DNA from: Pseudobutyrivibrio sp.
GTDB taxonomy: Bacteria > Bacillota > Clostridia > Lachnospirales > Lachnospiraceae
Direction: 5' to 3'
NCBI GenBank assembly: GCA_017557715.1
Contig: JAFYYE010000440.1
Coordinates: 1 to 9,583 of the forward strand
DNA: 9,583 bases
Shown: positions 1 to 7,012 of the stretch, piece after piece
Layout: each line of letters starts with the position of its first letter
Position numbering within the stretch: position 1 is the first letter of the stretch
The notes under the pieces: generated by a model
What the model was told of the DNA's origin: nothing
Databases searched by the model: none
The model's input: the letters and a program-made list of their open reading frames with translations, nothing else
Program-made: the position numbers and the translations under genes

Positions 1-978
1 AGAATTCAGATTACTGCTAAAGCAATTGCTTTATTAGATGCCATTATTTCTATGGCTGTTGTTGCAGAAAAGAATCACTATGTTAGACCTATAATTGATA
101 ATCGCGGCATCATCGATATTAAAGATGGTCGTCATCCTGTTGTTGAGCAGATGATTAACGCTGATCAATTTATTTCTAACGACTGTCAGTTAGATTTGGA
201 TTCTAATACAATTGCCATTATTACAGGACCTAATATGGCTGGTAAATCTACTTATATGCGCCAAGTTGCACTTATAGTTTTAATGGCTCAGATAGGAAGT
301 TTTGTTCCGGCAGCGTCTGCACAAATTGGTGTTGTCGATAGAATCTTTACTAGAGTAGGAGCAAGTGATGATTTGTCCACCGGACAGTCTACCTTTATGG
401 TTGAGATGAATGAAGTTGCTAATATTCTTCATAATGCAACTAACAAATCATTGTTGATTTTAGATGAAATCGGTCGTGGTACTTCCACCTATGATGGACT
501 TTCTATTGCATGGTCTGTTGTTGAGCATATCGCATATCAGATTGGTGCCAAAACTCTTTTTGCAACACATTATCACGAGCTTACAGAGCTTGAAGGTCAG
601 ATAAAGGGTGTTCATAATTACTGTATTGCTGTTCAGGAGCTTGGAGAGGATATCATATTCCTGAGAAAAATCATTCCAGGTGGTGCAGACCAAAGTTATG
701 GTATTCAGGTTGCCAGATTAGCAGGTCTTCCTGAAGAGGTTTTATCTAGAGCGCGTACGATTGTCAATTCACTTAATGAAAATGACATTGCTGCCGTTTC
801 TGATAGAATCTCAATTAGAGAGCAGATTGAAGAAAAACTAAAGAGCCTTGAGGGGGTCACAATTTCTGAAAATGAAGCGGAGATAATTGCCAGCCTTAGG
901 GATTTAGATGTGACTAAAATAACTCCACTTGAAGCAATGAATATTTTATTCGAGTTTCACAATAAGGTTAATGAATAA
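1..978 (+). CDS. mutS: DNA mismatch repair protein MutS (3' part, start outside window)
   Basis: This is the C-terminal 325 residues of MutS, the ATPase that binds mismatches and small loops and recruits MutL. The frame is open from the first base. The ATG at 52 is internal, because family sequence continues upstream of it. The ABC-type ATPase domain is complete: Walker A GPNMAGKST at 226-252, then STFMVEM, Walker B and D-loop LLILDEIGRGTST, and the ATHYHEL switch histidine. The C-terminal dimerisation helices follow, with GGADQSYGIQVARLAGLP. The tail ITPLEAMNILFEF matches the usual MutS end. A full-length protein of about 870 residues would put roughly 540 codons upstream. The stop overlaps the mutL start by one base (TAATG), suggesting an operon with translational coupling. 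No lesion is seen. Confidence 0.98.
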   Translation, partial: RIQITAKAIALLDAIISMAVVAEKNHYVRPIIDNRGIIDIKDGRHPVVEQMINADQFISNDCQLDLDSNTIAIITGPNMAGKSTYMRQVALIVLMAQIGSFVPAASAQIGVVDRIFTRVGASDDLSTGQSTFMVEMNEVANILHNATNKSLLILDEIGRGTSTYDGLSIAWSVVEHIAYQIGAKTLFATHYHELTELEGQIKGVHNYCIAVQELGEDIIFLRKIIPGGADQSYGIQVARLAGLPEEVLSRARTIVNSLNENDIAAVSDRISIREQIEEKLKSLEGVTISENEAEIIASLRDLDVTKITPLEAMNILFEFHNKVNE

Positions 979-2846
979 TGGGAAAAATTAATTTACTGAG
1001 TCAAGAGACAATTGATAAAATCGCTGCTGGAGAAGTAGTAGAACGTCCTGCATCTGTTGCCAAGGAGTTAATAGAAAACAGTATTGATGCAGGTGCAACT
1101 GCTATTTCAGTAGAAATAAAAGGCGGTGGAATAGAATACCTTCGAATTACAGATAATGGTTCTGGTATTGAAAAAGATCAGATTCAGATTGCTTTTCTTC
1201 GTCATTCCACTTCTAAGATTTCAAGTGCAGTTGATTTGGATAATGTTCGTTCGTTGGGCTTTCGTGGTGAGGCTTTATCAAGCATTTCCGCGGTTTCAAA
1301 GGTTGAATTAATCACAAAGACAAAAGACTCTTTGCTTGGTGCCAGCTACATAATTGAAGGAGCAAAGGAAATATCTTTGACTGATGTTGGTGCACCTGAT
1401 GGCACAACTTTTATAGTTAGACAACTTTTTTACAATACACCTGCCCGAAAGAAGTTTTTAAAGTCTGAGAGTACAGAGGGAAGCTATGTTTTTGATGTTG
1501 TTGAACACTTAGCTCTTTCTCATCCGGAAATATCATTTAAATTCATTTTAAATGGTAGAGAAAAGCTCATGACTTCAGGGAATGGTTCATTGTCGGATAC
1601 TATATATCAGATTTATGGTCGTCAGATAGCTTCAAATGTTTTGGATATTGATTACAAGGATGATGAGGTGTCAATATCAGGCTTTATAGGTCAGTCAGTT
1701 ATAGCAAGAGGAAATAGAGCCTTTGAACACTTCTTTGTAAATAGTCGTTACATCAAGAGCAATAGTCTTTCAAAGGCTTGCGAAGAGGGTTATTATGGCT
1801 TTTTAATGGGACATCAGTATCCATTCTTTGTACTAAACATTGATTTTACAGATGCAGCTGTGGATGTTAATGTTCACCCTACAAAGCAAGAGGTTCGTTT
1901 TGAAAACGAGACACGTATATGCGAATTATTAACAAAACGCATAAACGAAAGACTTAGAAGACGAGAGGATGTTTTAGAAAGTCGCATAGATGAGCCTGTT
2001 TCAAAGCCAGAGCCGATTATACAGCAGGTTGTTCAAACAATTTCTTCTTCAAATGAAGAGATAAGTTCAAATGTAAATCAGGTAGTTCCAGATGTTGTTG
2101 CACCAAGAGTAAAGGCGCCTGAACCATTTGAAAAGAATAGACTTGAAAAGATAAAACAATCTATAACTGCTCAAATTCATAATGATACTCCTTATGAAAA
2201 GAAGTTCGCTGAGAAGAATAGGGGCGGTGAAAAATATGAGCAAATTTGTTTCTTAGATAAGGAAGCTGTGAAGGAACATAAAATAATCGGTCAGGTTTTT
2301 GATACATATTGGATTGTGGAGTATGATAAAAATATGTATATAATTGACCAGCATGCTGCACATGAAAAGGTTCTATTCGAAAAAACTATGGCTCGACTAA
2401 AGAATAATGAAATGACATCACAGATGATTAGTCCGCCAGTTGTTATTTCATTATCTCCACAGGATATATTGCTGTTTGAAAATTATCGTGAGGCTTTTGA
2501 AAAATTAGGTTATAGAGTAGAAAGCTTTGGTGGAAATGAGATTGTAATTAATGGCATTCCAGGAAATCTACTCAACCTCGATCCAAAAGTGTTTTTCTTA
2601 GAAGTTTTGGCGGAATGTCAATCATATAAAGCCAGCGATTCGTTTGATATGATTATTGAAAAAGTAGCATCGATGTCTTGCAAAGCGGCCGTAAAGGGTA
2701 ACAATCGTCTTTCTATTCCAGAAATAAAGACATTAATTGATGAATTATTAAAGTTAGATAATCCATATCATTGTCCTCATGGCAGACCAACGATGATTTC
2801 ATTTTCTGAGTATGACCTTGGTAAAAAATTTAAAAGGATAATTTAA
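978..2846 (+). CDS. mutL: DNA mismatch repair protein MutL, endonuclease-proficient type
   Basis: MutL couples MutS mismatch recognition to strand removal. The N-terminal GHKL ATPase shows ELIENSIDAGA (E33 is the likely catalytic Glu), DNGSGI at 59-64, LGFRGEAL at 93-100 and FYNTPARKKFL at 151-161. A polar, low-conservation linker covers about 335-430. The C-terminal dimerisation domain has the metal-binding endonuclease motif DQHA(X)2E(X)4E, with D457, E463 and E468. The supporting SCKAAVK (C568) and CPHGRPT (599-605) are also present. This fits a nicking MutL of organisms without MutH. The 622-residue length is normal. The ATG starts the classical MGKINLLSQETIDKIAAGEVV; a modest AAGG at 964-967 lies 10 bases upstream, inside mutS. 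It overlaps miaA by one base. Confidence 0.99.
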   Translation: MGKINLLSQETIDKIAAGEVVERPASVAKELIENSIDAGATAISVEIKGGGIEYLRITDNGSGIEKDQIQIAFLRHSTSKISSAVDLDNVRSLGFRGEALSSISAVSKVELITKTKDSLLGASYIIEGAKEISLTDVGAPDGTTFIVRQLFYNTPARKKFLKSESTEGSYVFDVVEHLALSHPEISFKFILNGREKLMTSGNGSLSDTIYQIYGRQIASNVLDIDYKDDEVSISGFIGQSVIARGNRAFEHFFVNSRYIKSNSLSKACEEGYYGFLMGHQYPFFVLNIDFTDAAVDVNVHPTKQEVRFENETRICELLTKRINERLRRREDVLESRIDEPVSKPEPIIQQVVQTISSSNEEISSNVNQVVPDVVAPRVKAPEPFEKNRLEKIKQSITAQIHNDTPYEKKFAEKNRGGEKYEQICFLDKEAVKEHKIIGQVFDTYWIVEYDKNMYIIDQHAAHEKVLFEKTMARLKNNEMTSQMISPPVVISLSPQDILLFENYREAFEKLGYRVESFGGNEIVINGIPGNLLNLDPKVFFLEVLAECQSYKASDSFDMIIEKVASMSCKAAVKGNNRLSIPEIKTLIDELLKLDNPYHCPHGRPTMISFSEYDLGKKFKRII

Positions 2847-3784
2847 TGAATAAATTAGTAGTGCTTACAGGTCCAACTGCTGTTGGAAAAACTTCACTTT
2901 CAATTAATCTCGCCAAAGCTATTAATGGCGAGATTATTTCTGCTGATTGTATGCAGGTTTATAAGCATATGGATATAGGCACAGCGAAGATTATGCCTGA
3001 TGAAATGGATGGTGTTTGTCATCACTTGATTGATGTAATTGAGCCAACTGAGGACTTTCATGTTGTTCGATTCAAGGAAATGGTTCTTAAAGCGATGGAT
3101 GAAATATATGCCAAAGGGAAGATTCCAATTATCTGTGGTGGCACAGGTTTTTATATTCAGGCCATTCTATATGATATCCAGTTTACAGATCAGGAAATCG
3201 ACCATGAATATCGTGCTTATTTAGAGGAATATGCTGATATTCATGGGAATGAAGCATTACATGATATGCTGAAAAAGGTGGATATTGAATCGGCAGAATC
3301 AATTCCAGCAAATAATCGTAAGCGAGTTATCAGAGCATTAGAGTACTATAAACAAACTGGGGAACAGTTCTCTGTTCACAACAAGCGTGAAAGAGACAGA
3401 ATAAGTCCATATAATTTCGCATATTTTGTATTAAATGATGATAGAGAATTGTTGTATAATCGCATAGATTTACGTGTAGATAAAATGGCTGAGGCTGGAC
3501 TTGTCGAAGAGGTGAAAAAGCTTCTAGATTACGGTTGTAAGCCTGGAATGACTTCGATGGATGGAATTGGCTATAAAGAAATAATTTCAAGTATTAATGG
3601 TGAAATGTCATTAAATGACGCATTAGAGCTAATAAAGAAAAATTCTAGAAATTATGCAAAGCGCCAATTGACATGGTTTAGGAGAGAAAAAGAGGTTGTT
3701 TGGCTTGATAAAACCGAGCTTATTACAGAACAACAGCTTTTAGATAAAATATTATTAACCTTAAAAGAGAAAGGAATTATATAA
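2846..3784 (+). CDS. miaA: tRNA dimethylallyltransferase MiaA
   Basis: MiaA transfers the dimethylallyl group from DMAPP to N6 of A37 in tRNAs that read codons starting with U. Seen in the sequence: P-loop GPTAVGKT at 9-16, SADCMQVYKHMDIGTAK with the probable catalytic base D34, GGTGFY at 98-103, and NNRKRVIRALE around 156-166. Further on are GLVEEVKKLL, DGIGYKEI and the C-terminal RNYAKRQLTWFRR, all family hallmarks. The 312 residues are full length. AAAAGGA at 2832-2838, 7 bases before the ATG, is a good ribosome binding site inside mutL. The mutL stop and miaA start share one base. In bacilli hfq often follows miaA; here a ynbB-type gene follows directly. A perfect hairpin lies in codons 20-31 (separate entry). 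Confidence 0.98.
   Translation: MNKLVVLTGPTAVGKTSLSINLAKAINGEIISADCMQVYKHMDIGTAKIMPDEMDGVCHHLIDVIEPTEDFHVVRFKEMVLKAMDEIYAKGKIPIICGGTGFYIQAILYDIQFTDQEIDHEYRAYLEEYADIHGNEALHDMLKKVDIESAESIPANNRKRVIRALEYYKQTGEQFSVHNKRERDRISPYNFAYFVLNDDRELLYNRIDLRVDKMAEAGLVEEVKKLLDYGCKPGMTSMDGIGYKEIISSINGEMSLNDALELIKKNSRNYAKRQLTWFRREKEVVWLDKTELITEQQLLDKILLTLKEKGII
2905..2936 (+). repeat. Perfect 11-bp inverted repeat in early miaA
   Basis: TAATCTCGCCA at 2905-2915 is followed by its exact reverse complement TGGCGAGATTA at 2926-2936, leaving a 10-base loop. It begins 59 bases after the miaA start and encodes part of the conserved N-terminus. No U-run follows, so it is not a standard terminator. It may be a chance consequence of coding sequence or may affect mRNA stability or translation; no function is established. 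Confidence 0.6.
3767..3775 (+). promoter_or_regulatory. Ribosome binding site deciding the TTG start of the ynbB-like gene
   Basis: GAGAAAGGA lies at the end of miaA, 10 bases before TTG 3786. It supports the unusual TTG start. The first in-frame ATG is codon 47, which would remove sequence expected to be part of the fold. Confidence 0.75.
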
Positions 3785-3785
3785 A

Positions 3786-5072
3786 TTGTTAAACATTTAT
3801 AAGGAACTTGGTATTTCAAATGAGGTTTACAATTATGGAACCTCGATTCTTAAAGATTTAGAGTCTCGTTTTAAAGAGATTGATGAGGTAGCAGAGTACA
3901 ACCAGCTTAAAGTAATTAAAGCTATGCAGGATAACAGAGTTGCTGCAGAGTGCTTTAACACTTCCACAGGATATGGTTATGACGATATCGGAAGAGATAC
4001 TCTTGAAAAAGTGTATGCTTCTGTATTTAAAGCAGAAGATGCTCTTGTCCGTCCGCAAATTACATGTGGGACTCATGCTTTAGCATTAGCCCTTATGAGT
4101 AATCTTCGTCCTGGTGATGAATTATTATCGCCTGTTGGAAAACCATATGACACTCTTGAAGAGGTTATCGGAATCAGACCTTCAAACGGTTCATTGGCTG
4201 AATATGGAATTACATATGCGCAGGTGGATTTGACAGAAGAGGGGGGCTTTGATTTTGATGGCATAAAGGCAGCTATTAATGAACGTACAAAGCTTGTTAC
4301 AATTCAGCGTTCAAAGGGATATGCTAATCGCCCAACACTTTCTGTAGAGGCAATCGGAGAGCTTATTTCATTTATTAAAGGAATTAAGCCAGATATTATC
4401 TGCATGGTTGACAATTGCTATGGTGAGTTTGTAGAAAAAATAGAACCAACAGAAGTGGGAGCAGATATGTGTGTTGGTTCACTCATTAAGAATCCAGGTG
4501 GTGGACTTGCTCCAATTGGTGGCTATATTGTAGGAACTAAGAAGTGTGTAGAAAATGCAGCTCATAGACTTACTTCACCAGGTTTAGGAAAAGAAGTCGG
4601 CGCATCACTTGGGATTATGCAATCTTTTTATCAGGGATTTTTCCTTTCTCCAACAGTTGTTGCTGGAGCATTAAAGGGTGCTATATTTGCTGCAAATGTA
4701 TATGAAAAGCTTGGATTCCTTTGCATCCCAAATTCAATAGAGCCAAGATATGACATTATTCAGGCTGTTTCTTTCTTAAAGCCAGAAGGATTAATAGCTT
4801 TTTGCGAGGGTATACAGGCAGCAGCGCCAGTTGATTCATATGTCACTCCTGAACCTTGGGATATGCCAGGATACGATTCTCAGGTTATTATGGCAGCTGG
4901 AGCATTCGTTCAGGGTTCATCAATAGAGCTTTCTGCTGATGGTCCTCTTAGAGCACCATATACAGCCTTTTTCCAAGGTGGTTTAACATGGAATCATGCC
5001 AAGCTTGGCATCCTTAAATCCTTACAAAAACTTGTAGATGCTAACCTTGTGAACCCTAGTCAACTGTGCTAA
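3786..5072 (+). CDS. ynbB: PLP-dependent methionine gamma-lyase-family protein (YnbB / 'aluminum resistance protein' family)
   Basis: This is a fold-type I PLP enzyme of the family named Met_gamma_lyase or aluminum resistance protein, related to cystathionine lyases. Its true substrate is not established. Recognisable parts are CFNTSTGYGYDDIGRD at 56-71, the cofactor phosphate-binding stretch CGTHALALAL at 94-103, VDNCYGEF at 208-215 (D209 should contact the pyridine nitrogen), and SLIKNPGGGLAPIGGY at 232-247, where K235 is the likely Schiff-base lysine. The 428 residues match the family. Translation starts at TTG, one base after the miaA stop, supported by GAGAAAGGA 10 bases upstream. In Bacillus the homologue ynbB also lies in the mutSL-miaA neighbourhood, which supports the assignment but not a function. 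The 3' end contributes to a probable terminator. Confidence 0.92.
   Translation: MLNIYKELGISNEVYNYGTSILKDLESRFKEIDEVAEYNQLKVIKAMQDNRVAAECFNTSTGYGYDDIGRDTLEKVYASVFKAEDALVRPQITCGTHALALALMSNLRPGDELLSPVGKPYDTLEEVIGIRPSNGSLAEYGITYAQVDLTEEGGFDFDGIKAAINERTKLVTIQRSKGYANRPTLSVEAIGELISFIKGIKPDIICMVDNCYGEFVEKIEPTEVGADMCVGSLIKNPGGGLAPIGGYIVGTKKCVENAAHRLTSPGLGKEVGASLGIMQSFYQGFFLSPTVVAGALKGAIFAANVYEKLGFLCIPNSIEPRYDIIQAVSFLKPEGLIAFCEGIQAAAPVDSYVTPEPWDMPGYDSQVIMAAGAFVQGSSIELSADGPLRAPYTAFFQGGLTWNHAKLGILKSLQKLVDANLVNPSQLC
4996..5011 (+). repeat. Perfect 16-bp palindrome near the end of the ynbB-like gene
   Basis: ATGCCAAGCTTGGCAT is self-complementary with no spacer. It lies within the coding sequence (residues N-H-A-K-L-G-I), about 110 bases before the mreB-like start. 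It could be an operator for the downstream cluster or pure chance; a symmetric site of this size is not very improbable in 9.6 kb. Confidence 0.5.
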
Positions 5073-5096
5073 AATTCTATTGATTATGGGTTTTTT
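5052..5096 (+). terminator. Probable intrinsic terminator overlapping the ynbB-like stop codon
   Basis: AACCC at 5052-5056 pairs with GGGTT at 5088-5092. After a single bulged T at 5087, TAGTCAA (5057-5063) pairs with TTGATTA (5080-5086) through one G-U. This gives a 12-bp stem, a 16-base loop holding the TAA stop (5070-5072), and six Ts at 5091-5096. The stem is only moderately strong and the loop large, so termination may be partial. It would separate the repair operon from the cell-shape operon. Confidence 0.65.
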
Positions 5097-5111
5097 ACTA
5101 AAATATTTATT

Positions 5112-5116
5112 GGAGG
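5112..5116 (+). promoter_or_regulatory. Strong ribosome binding site for the mreB-like gene
   Basis: GGAGG, within TTGGAGGAAAATT, sits 6 bases before ATG 5123 and fixes this start. It is one of the best Shine-Dalgarno matches in the window and fits a first gene of an operon. No convincing promoter is seen in the 50-base gap, so transcription may begin further upstream, inside the ynbB-like gene, or come from read-through. Confidence 0.8.
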
Positions 5117-5122
5117 AAAATT

Positions 5123-6136
5123 ATGCCAGGTTCATTCGGTATTGATATAGGAACACAGAATTTAAAAATTTTTAGTGGTTCTAACAGTCAAATTTTAAAC
5201 ATTAAAAATACTATTGCTATTATTAACAAAAATCAGATGTATTCATACGGTGACAGTGCATATTCTATGTACGAAAAAGCACCAGACACAATTGAAGTTT
5301 CATTCCCTATCGTGTCAGGTGTTATTGCCGATTTCGATAATATGCAGACTATGCTTTTTGAGGTTCTCGAAAAGGATCTTAAGGGCAAGATTAAAGGTGC
5401 AGATATTGTTGTTGCAGTACCTACAGACATTACTGAAGTAGAAAAGAAAGCTTTTTCTGATTTATTTAGTAAATCAAAAAACAAGCCACATTCTATTAAG
5501 GTTTGTGAAAAGCCTATCGCATGTGCTATTGGTATGGGACTTGATGTCTCTGAGCCTACAGGTGTTATGGTTGTAGATTTAGGTGCAGATACTACAGAGA
5601 TTTCTGTTATCTCTCTTGGAGGCCTTGTATTATCAGAACTTCTTCCATTTGGTGGAAATCAGATTGATGAGTCAATTGTTACTCACCTCAAGAGAAATTA
5701 TAACCTTGTTATTGGACAGAAGACTGCAAAACAGCTTAAGGAAGAGATTGGTTCTGCTTTAGAGGGACGTGGAGAAAAACTTACAGTTGTTGGACGTGAT
5801 GTTGTAAGTGGTCTTCCTATTGAAATGGAAATCGAAAGCGACGTTATCTACAATGCAATTAAGGCCGATTTGGAGAGCTTTTGCACAAATGTTAAACTTA
5901 TTTTGGAAAAGGTTCCACCAGAGCTTGCAAAGGATATTGTTCATTCAGGTATTTATCTTACAGGTGGTACATCTCAGCTTAATCAGCTGACAGATCTGTT
6001 TTCACAGGTTACAAATATTAAAGTAAACGCATTTGAGGATCCACAGGAGTCATGTGTTCGTGGTCTTGGTCAGGTTCTTTCTGATTCTAAGTACAAGCAG
6101 TACGGATATGGAATGAAAACAAGAATCTTCAAATAA
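5123..6136 (+). CDS. mreB: Divergent MreB-like rod-shape actin homologue
   Basis: This bacterial actin homologue is expected to organise side-wall synthesis under the membrane with MreC, MreD and PBP2. MreB features are FGIDIGTQNLKIF at 5-17 (D8), GVIADF at 66-71, VVAVPTDITEVEKKA at 96-110, AIGMGLDVSEP at 135-145, VVDLGADTTEISVISLGG at 150-167, GRDVVSGLP at 224-232, PPELAKDIVHSGIYLTGG at 265-282 and EDPQESC at 305-311. The 337 residues are normal. It departs from canonical MreB at nucleotide-site positions: K130 replaces the Glu of EEPMAAAIG, GAD replaces GGG in the phosphate-2 loop, and GGTSQL replaces GGGALL. The hydrophobic membrane-loop dipeptide before the VxVP strand is replaced by KGKIKGAD. 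GGAGG 6 bases upstream fixes the start. Similar divergent MreBs beside mreC are, from memory, common in Lachnospiraceae. Confidence 0.9.
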   Translation: MPGSFGIDIGTQNLKIFSGSNSQILNIKNTIAIINKNQMYSYGDSAYSMYEKAPDTIEVSFPIVSGVIADFDNMQTMLFEVLEKDLKGKIKGADIVVAVPTDITEVEKKAFSDLFSKSKNKPHSIKVCEKPIACAIGMGLDVSEPTGVMVVDLGADTTEISVISLGGLVLSELLPFGGNQIDESIVTHLKRNYNLVIGQKTAKQLKEEIGSALEGRGEKLTVVGRDVVSGLPIEMEIESDVIYNAIKADLESFCTNVKLILEKVPPELAKDIVHSGIYLTGGTSQLNQLTDLFSQVTNIKVNAFEDPQESCVRGLGQVLSDSKYKQYGYGMKTRIFK

Positions 6137-6148
6137 TTTCGAGGTAAT

Positions 6149-7012
6149 ATGAGACAAAGAAAAGCAAGTGGTGGAATCCCAAGTAAATATCTTCTTACCA
6201 TTTTATCTATTATTTGTGTAATGCTTTTGTTTTTTAGTTATTCAACTGGTTTTTCTGGTGGTCCGCTAGAAACAATTGCTAATCACATTTTTATTCCGAT
6301 GCAAAAGGGTATTGATTATATTGGAAGTACTATTGCGATTTCATCTGCTGATACTAAAACACGTAAGGAATTAGTGGCTGAGAACGAGGCTCTTCAGGCA
6401 CAGGTTGATGATTTAAATGCTAAGATTAATAGTATGGAGCTTAAGCTAGACGAATTAGATGAGCTTCAGAAATTATATGAATTAGATCAAAGCTATTATG
6501 ATTATGACACAACTGGTGCTCGTATTATAGGAAAAAGCACATCTAACTGGTTCAATACATTCACCATTGATAAAGGTTCTAAGGATGGCATAAAAGTAAA
6601 TATGAATGTTATTGCTGATGGAGGCTTGGTAGGTATCGTTTCATCTGTGGGAGACTCTTATGCTGTCGTTAGATCAATAATTGACGATACTTCAAATGTT
6701 AGTGCTACAATTTCTTCTACCGAGGATAACTGTATCGTGTCAGGTTCCTTGGAGAATATGACAGCTAGCAATCTTATTATTTTTTCGAACTTAGATGATA
6801 GTGAAGATAAAGTTGCTATTGGTGATATGGTTGTCACATCTAACATCTCAGACAAATATGTTCCAGGTATTTTGATAGGTTATGTTTCTGAAGTAAATAA
6901 AGACGAAAATGACTTATCTAAATCTGGTACAATCACTCCTGTTGTAGATTTTAAACATTTATCTGAGGTATTAGTTATTAAGCAATTAAAGGAGTCTTAT
7001 AAGAGTGAATAA
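6149..7012 (+). CDS. mreC: Rod shape-determining protein MreC
   Basis: MreC is the bitopic membrane protein of the elongation complex, with a large extracellular part that contacts MreD and PBP2. A basic N-terminus (RQRK) precedes one transmembrane segment at about 14-31. A coiled coil at roughly 68-113 (ELVAENEALQAQVDDLNAK) mediates dimerisation. Two beta-rich lobes follow; landmarks are ARIIGKSTSNWFNTFTIDKGS, GLVGIVSSVG, VSGSLENM, GDMVVTSNIS and YVPGILIGYV. The 287 residues are typical. GAGG at 6141-6144 lies only 4 bases before the ATG, a tight spacing, but the next Met (25) falls inside the membrane helix. It starts 12 bases after the mreB-like stop, and its last 8 bases overlap mreD. Confidence 0.95.
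   Translation: MRQRKASGGIPSKYLLTILSIICVMLLFFSYSTGFSGGPLETIANHIFIPMQKGIDYIGSTIAISSADTKTRKELVAENEALQAQVDDLNAKINSMELKLDELDELQKLYELDQSYYDYDTTGARIIGKSTSNWFNTFTIDKGSKDGIKVNMNVIADGGLVGIVSSVGDSYAVVRSIIDDTSNVSATISSTEDNCIVSGSLENMTASNLIIFSNLDDSEDKVAIGDMVVTSNISDKYVPGILIGYVSEVNKDENDLSKSGTITPVVDFKHLSEVLVIKQLKESYKSE
6988..6994 (+). promoter_or_regulatory. Ribosome binding site deciding the GTG start of mreD
   Basis: AAAGGAG, inside the end of mreC, is 10 bases before GTG 7005. The first in-frame ATG is codon 52, past the first membrane segment, so the GTG start is well supported. Confidence 0.8.

Noticed and set aside
460..693. Antisense open frame of 77 codons inside mutS
   Set aside because: It lies wholly opposite conserved MutS ATPase codons, has no ribosome binding site of note and no recognisable protein features. 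The other short antisense or out-of-frame openings (for example 2161-2361, 3330-3590, 3858-4076, 5233-5484, 5759-5944, 6658-6855) are rejected for the same reason.
52..978. ATG 52 as the start of a separate short MutS-like gene
   Set aside because: The reading frame is open from base 1 and the upstream codons (RIQITAKAIALLDAIIS) continue the MutS fold; no ribosome binding site precedes 52.
5080..5104. Possible promoter for the mreB-like gene: TTGATT (5080-5085) with TAAAAT (5099-5104)
   Set aside because: The -10-like hexamer is good, but the spacer is only 13 bases, the -35-like hexamer is part of the terminator stem, and the start site would fall almost on the ribosome binding site. Not strong enough to annotate.
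5123..6136. The actin-like gene as a plasmid ParM/AlfA-type or FtsA/DnaK-type protein
   Set aside because: The motifs VIADF, TEVEKKA, GRDVVSGLP and PPELAKDIVHSGI and the adjacent mreC-mreD-PBP2 genes are specific to MreB.
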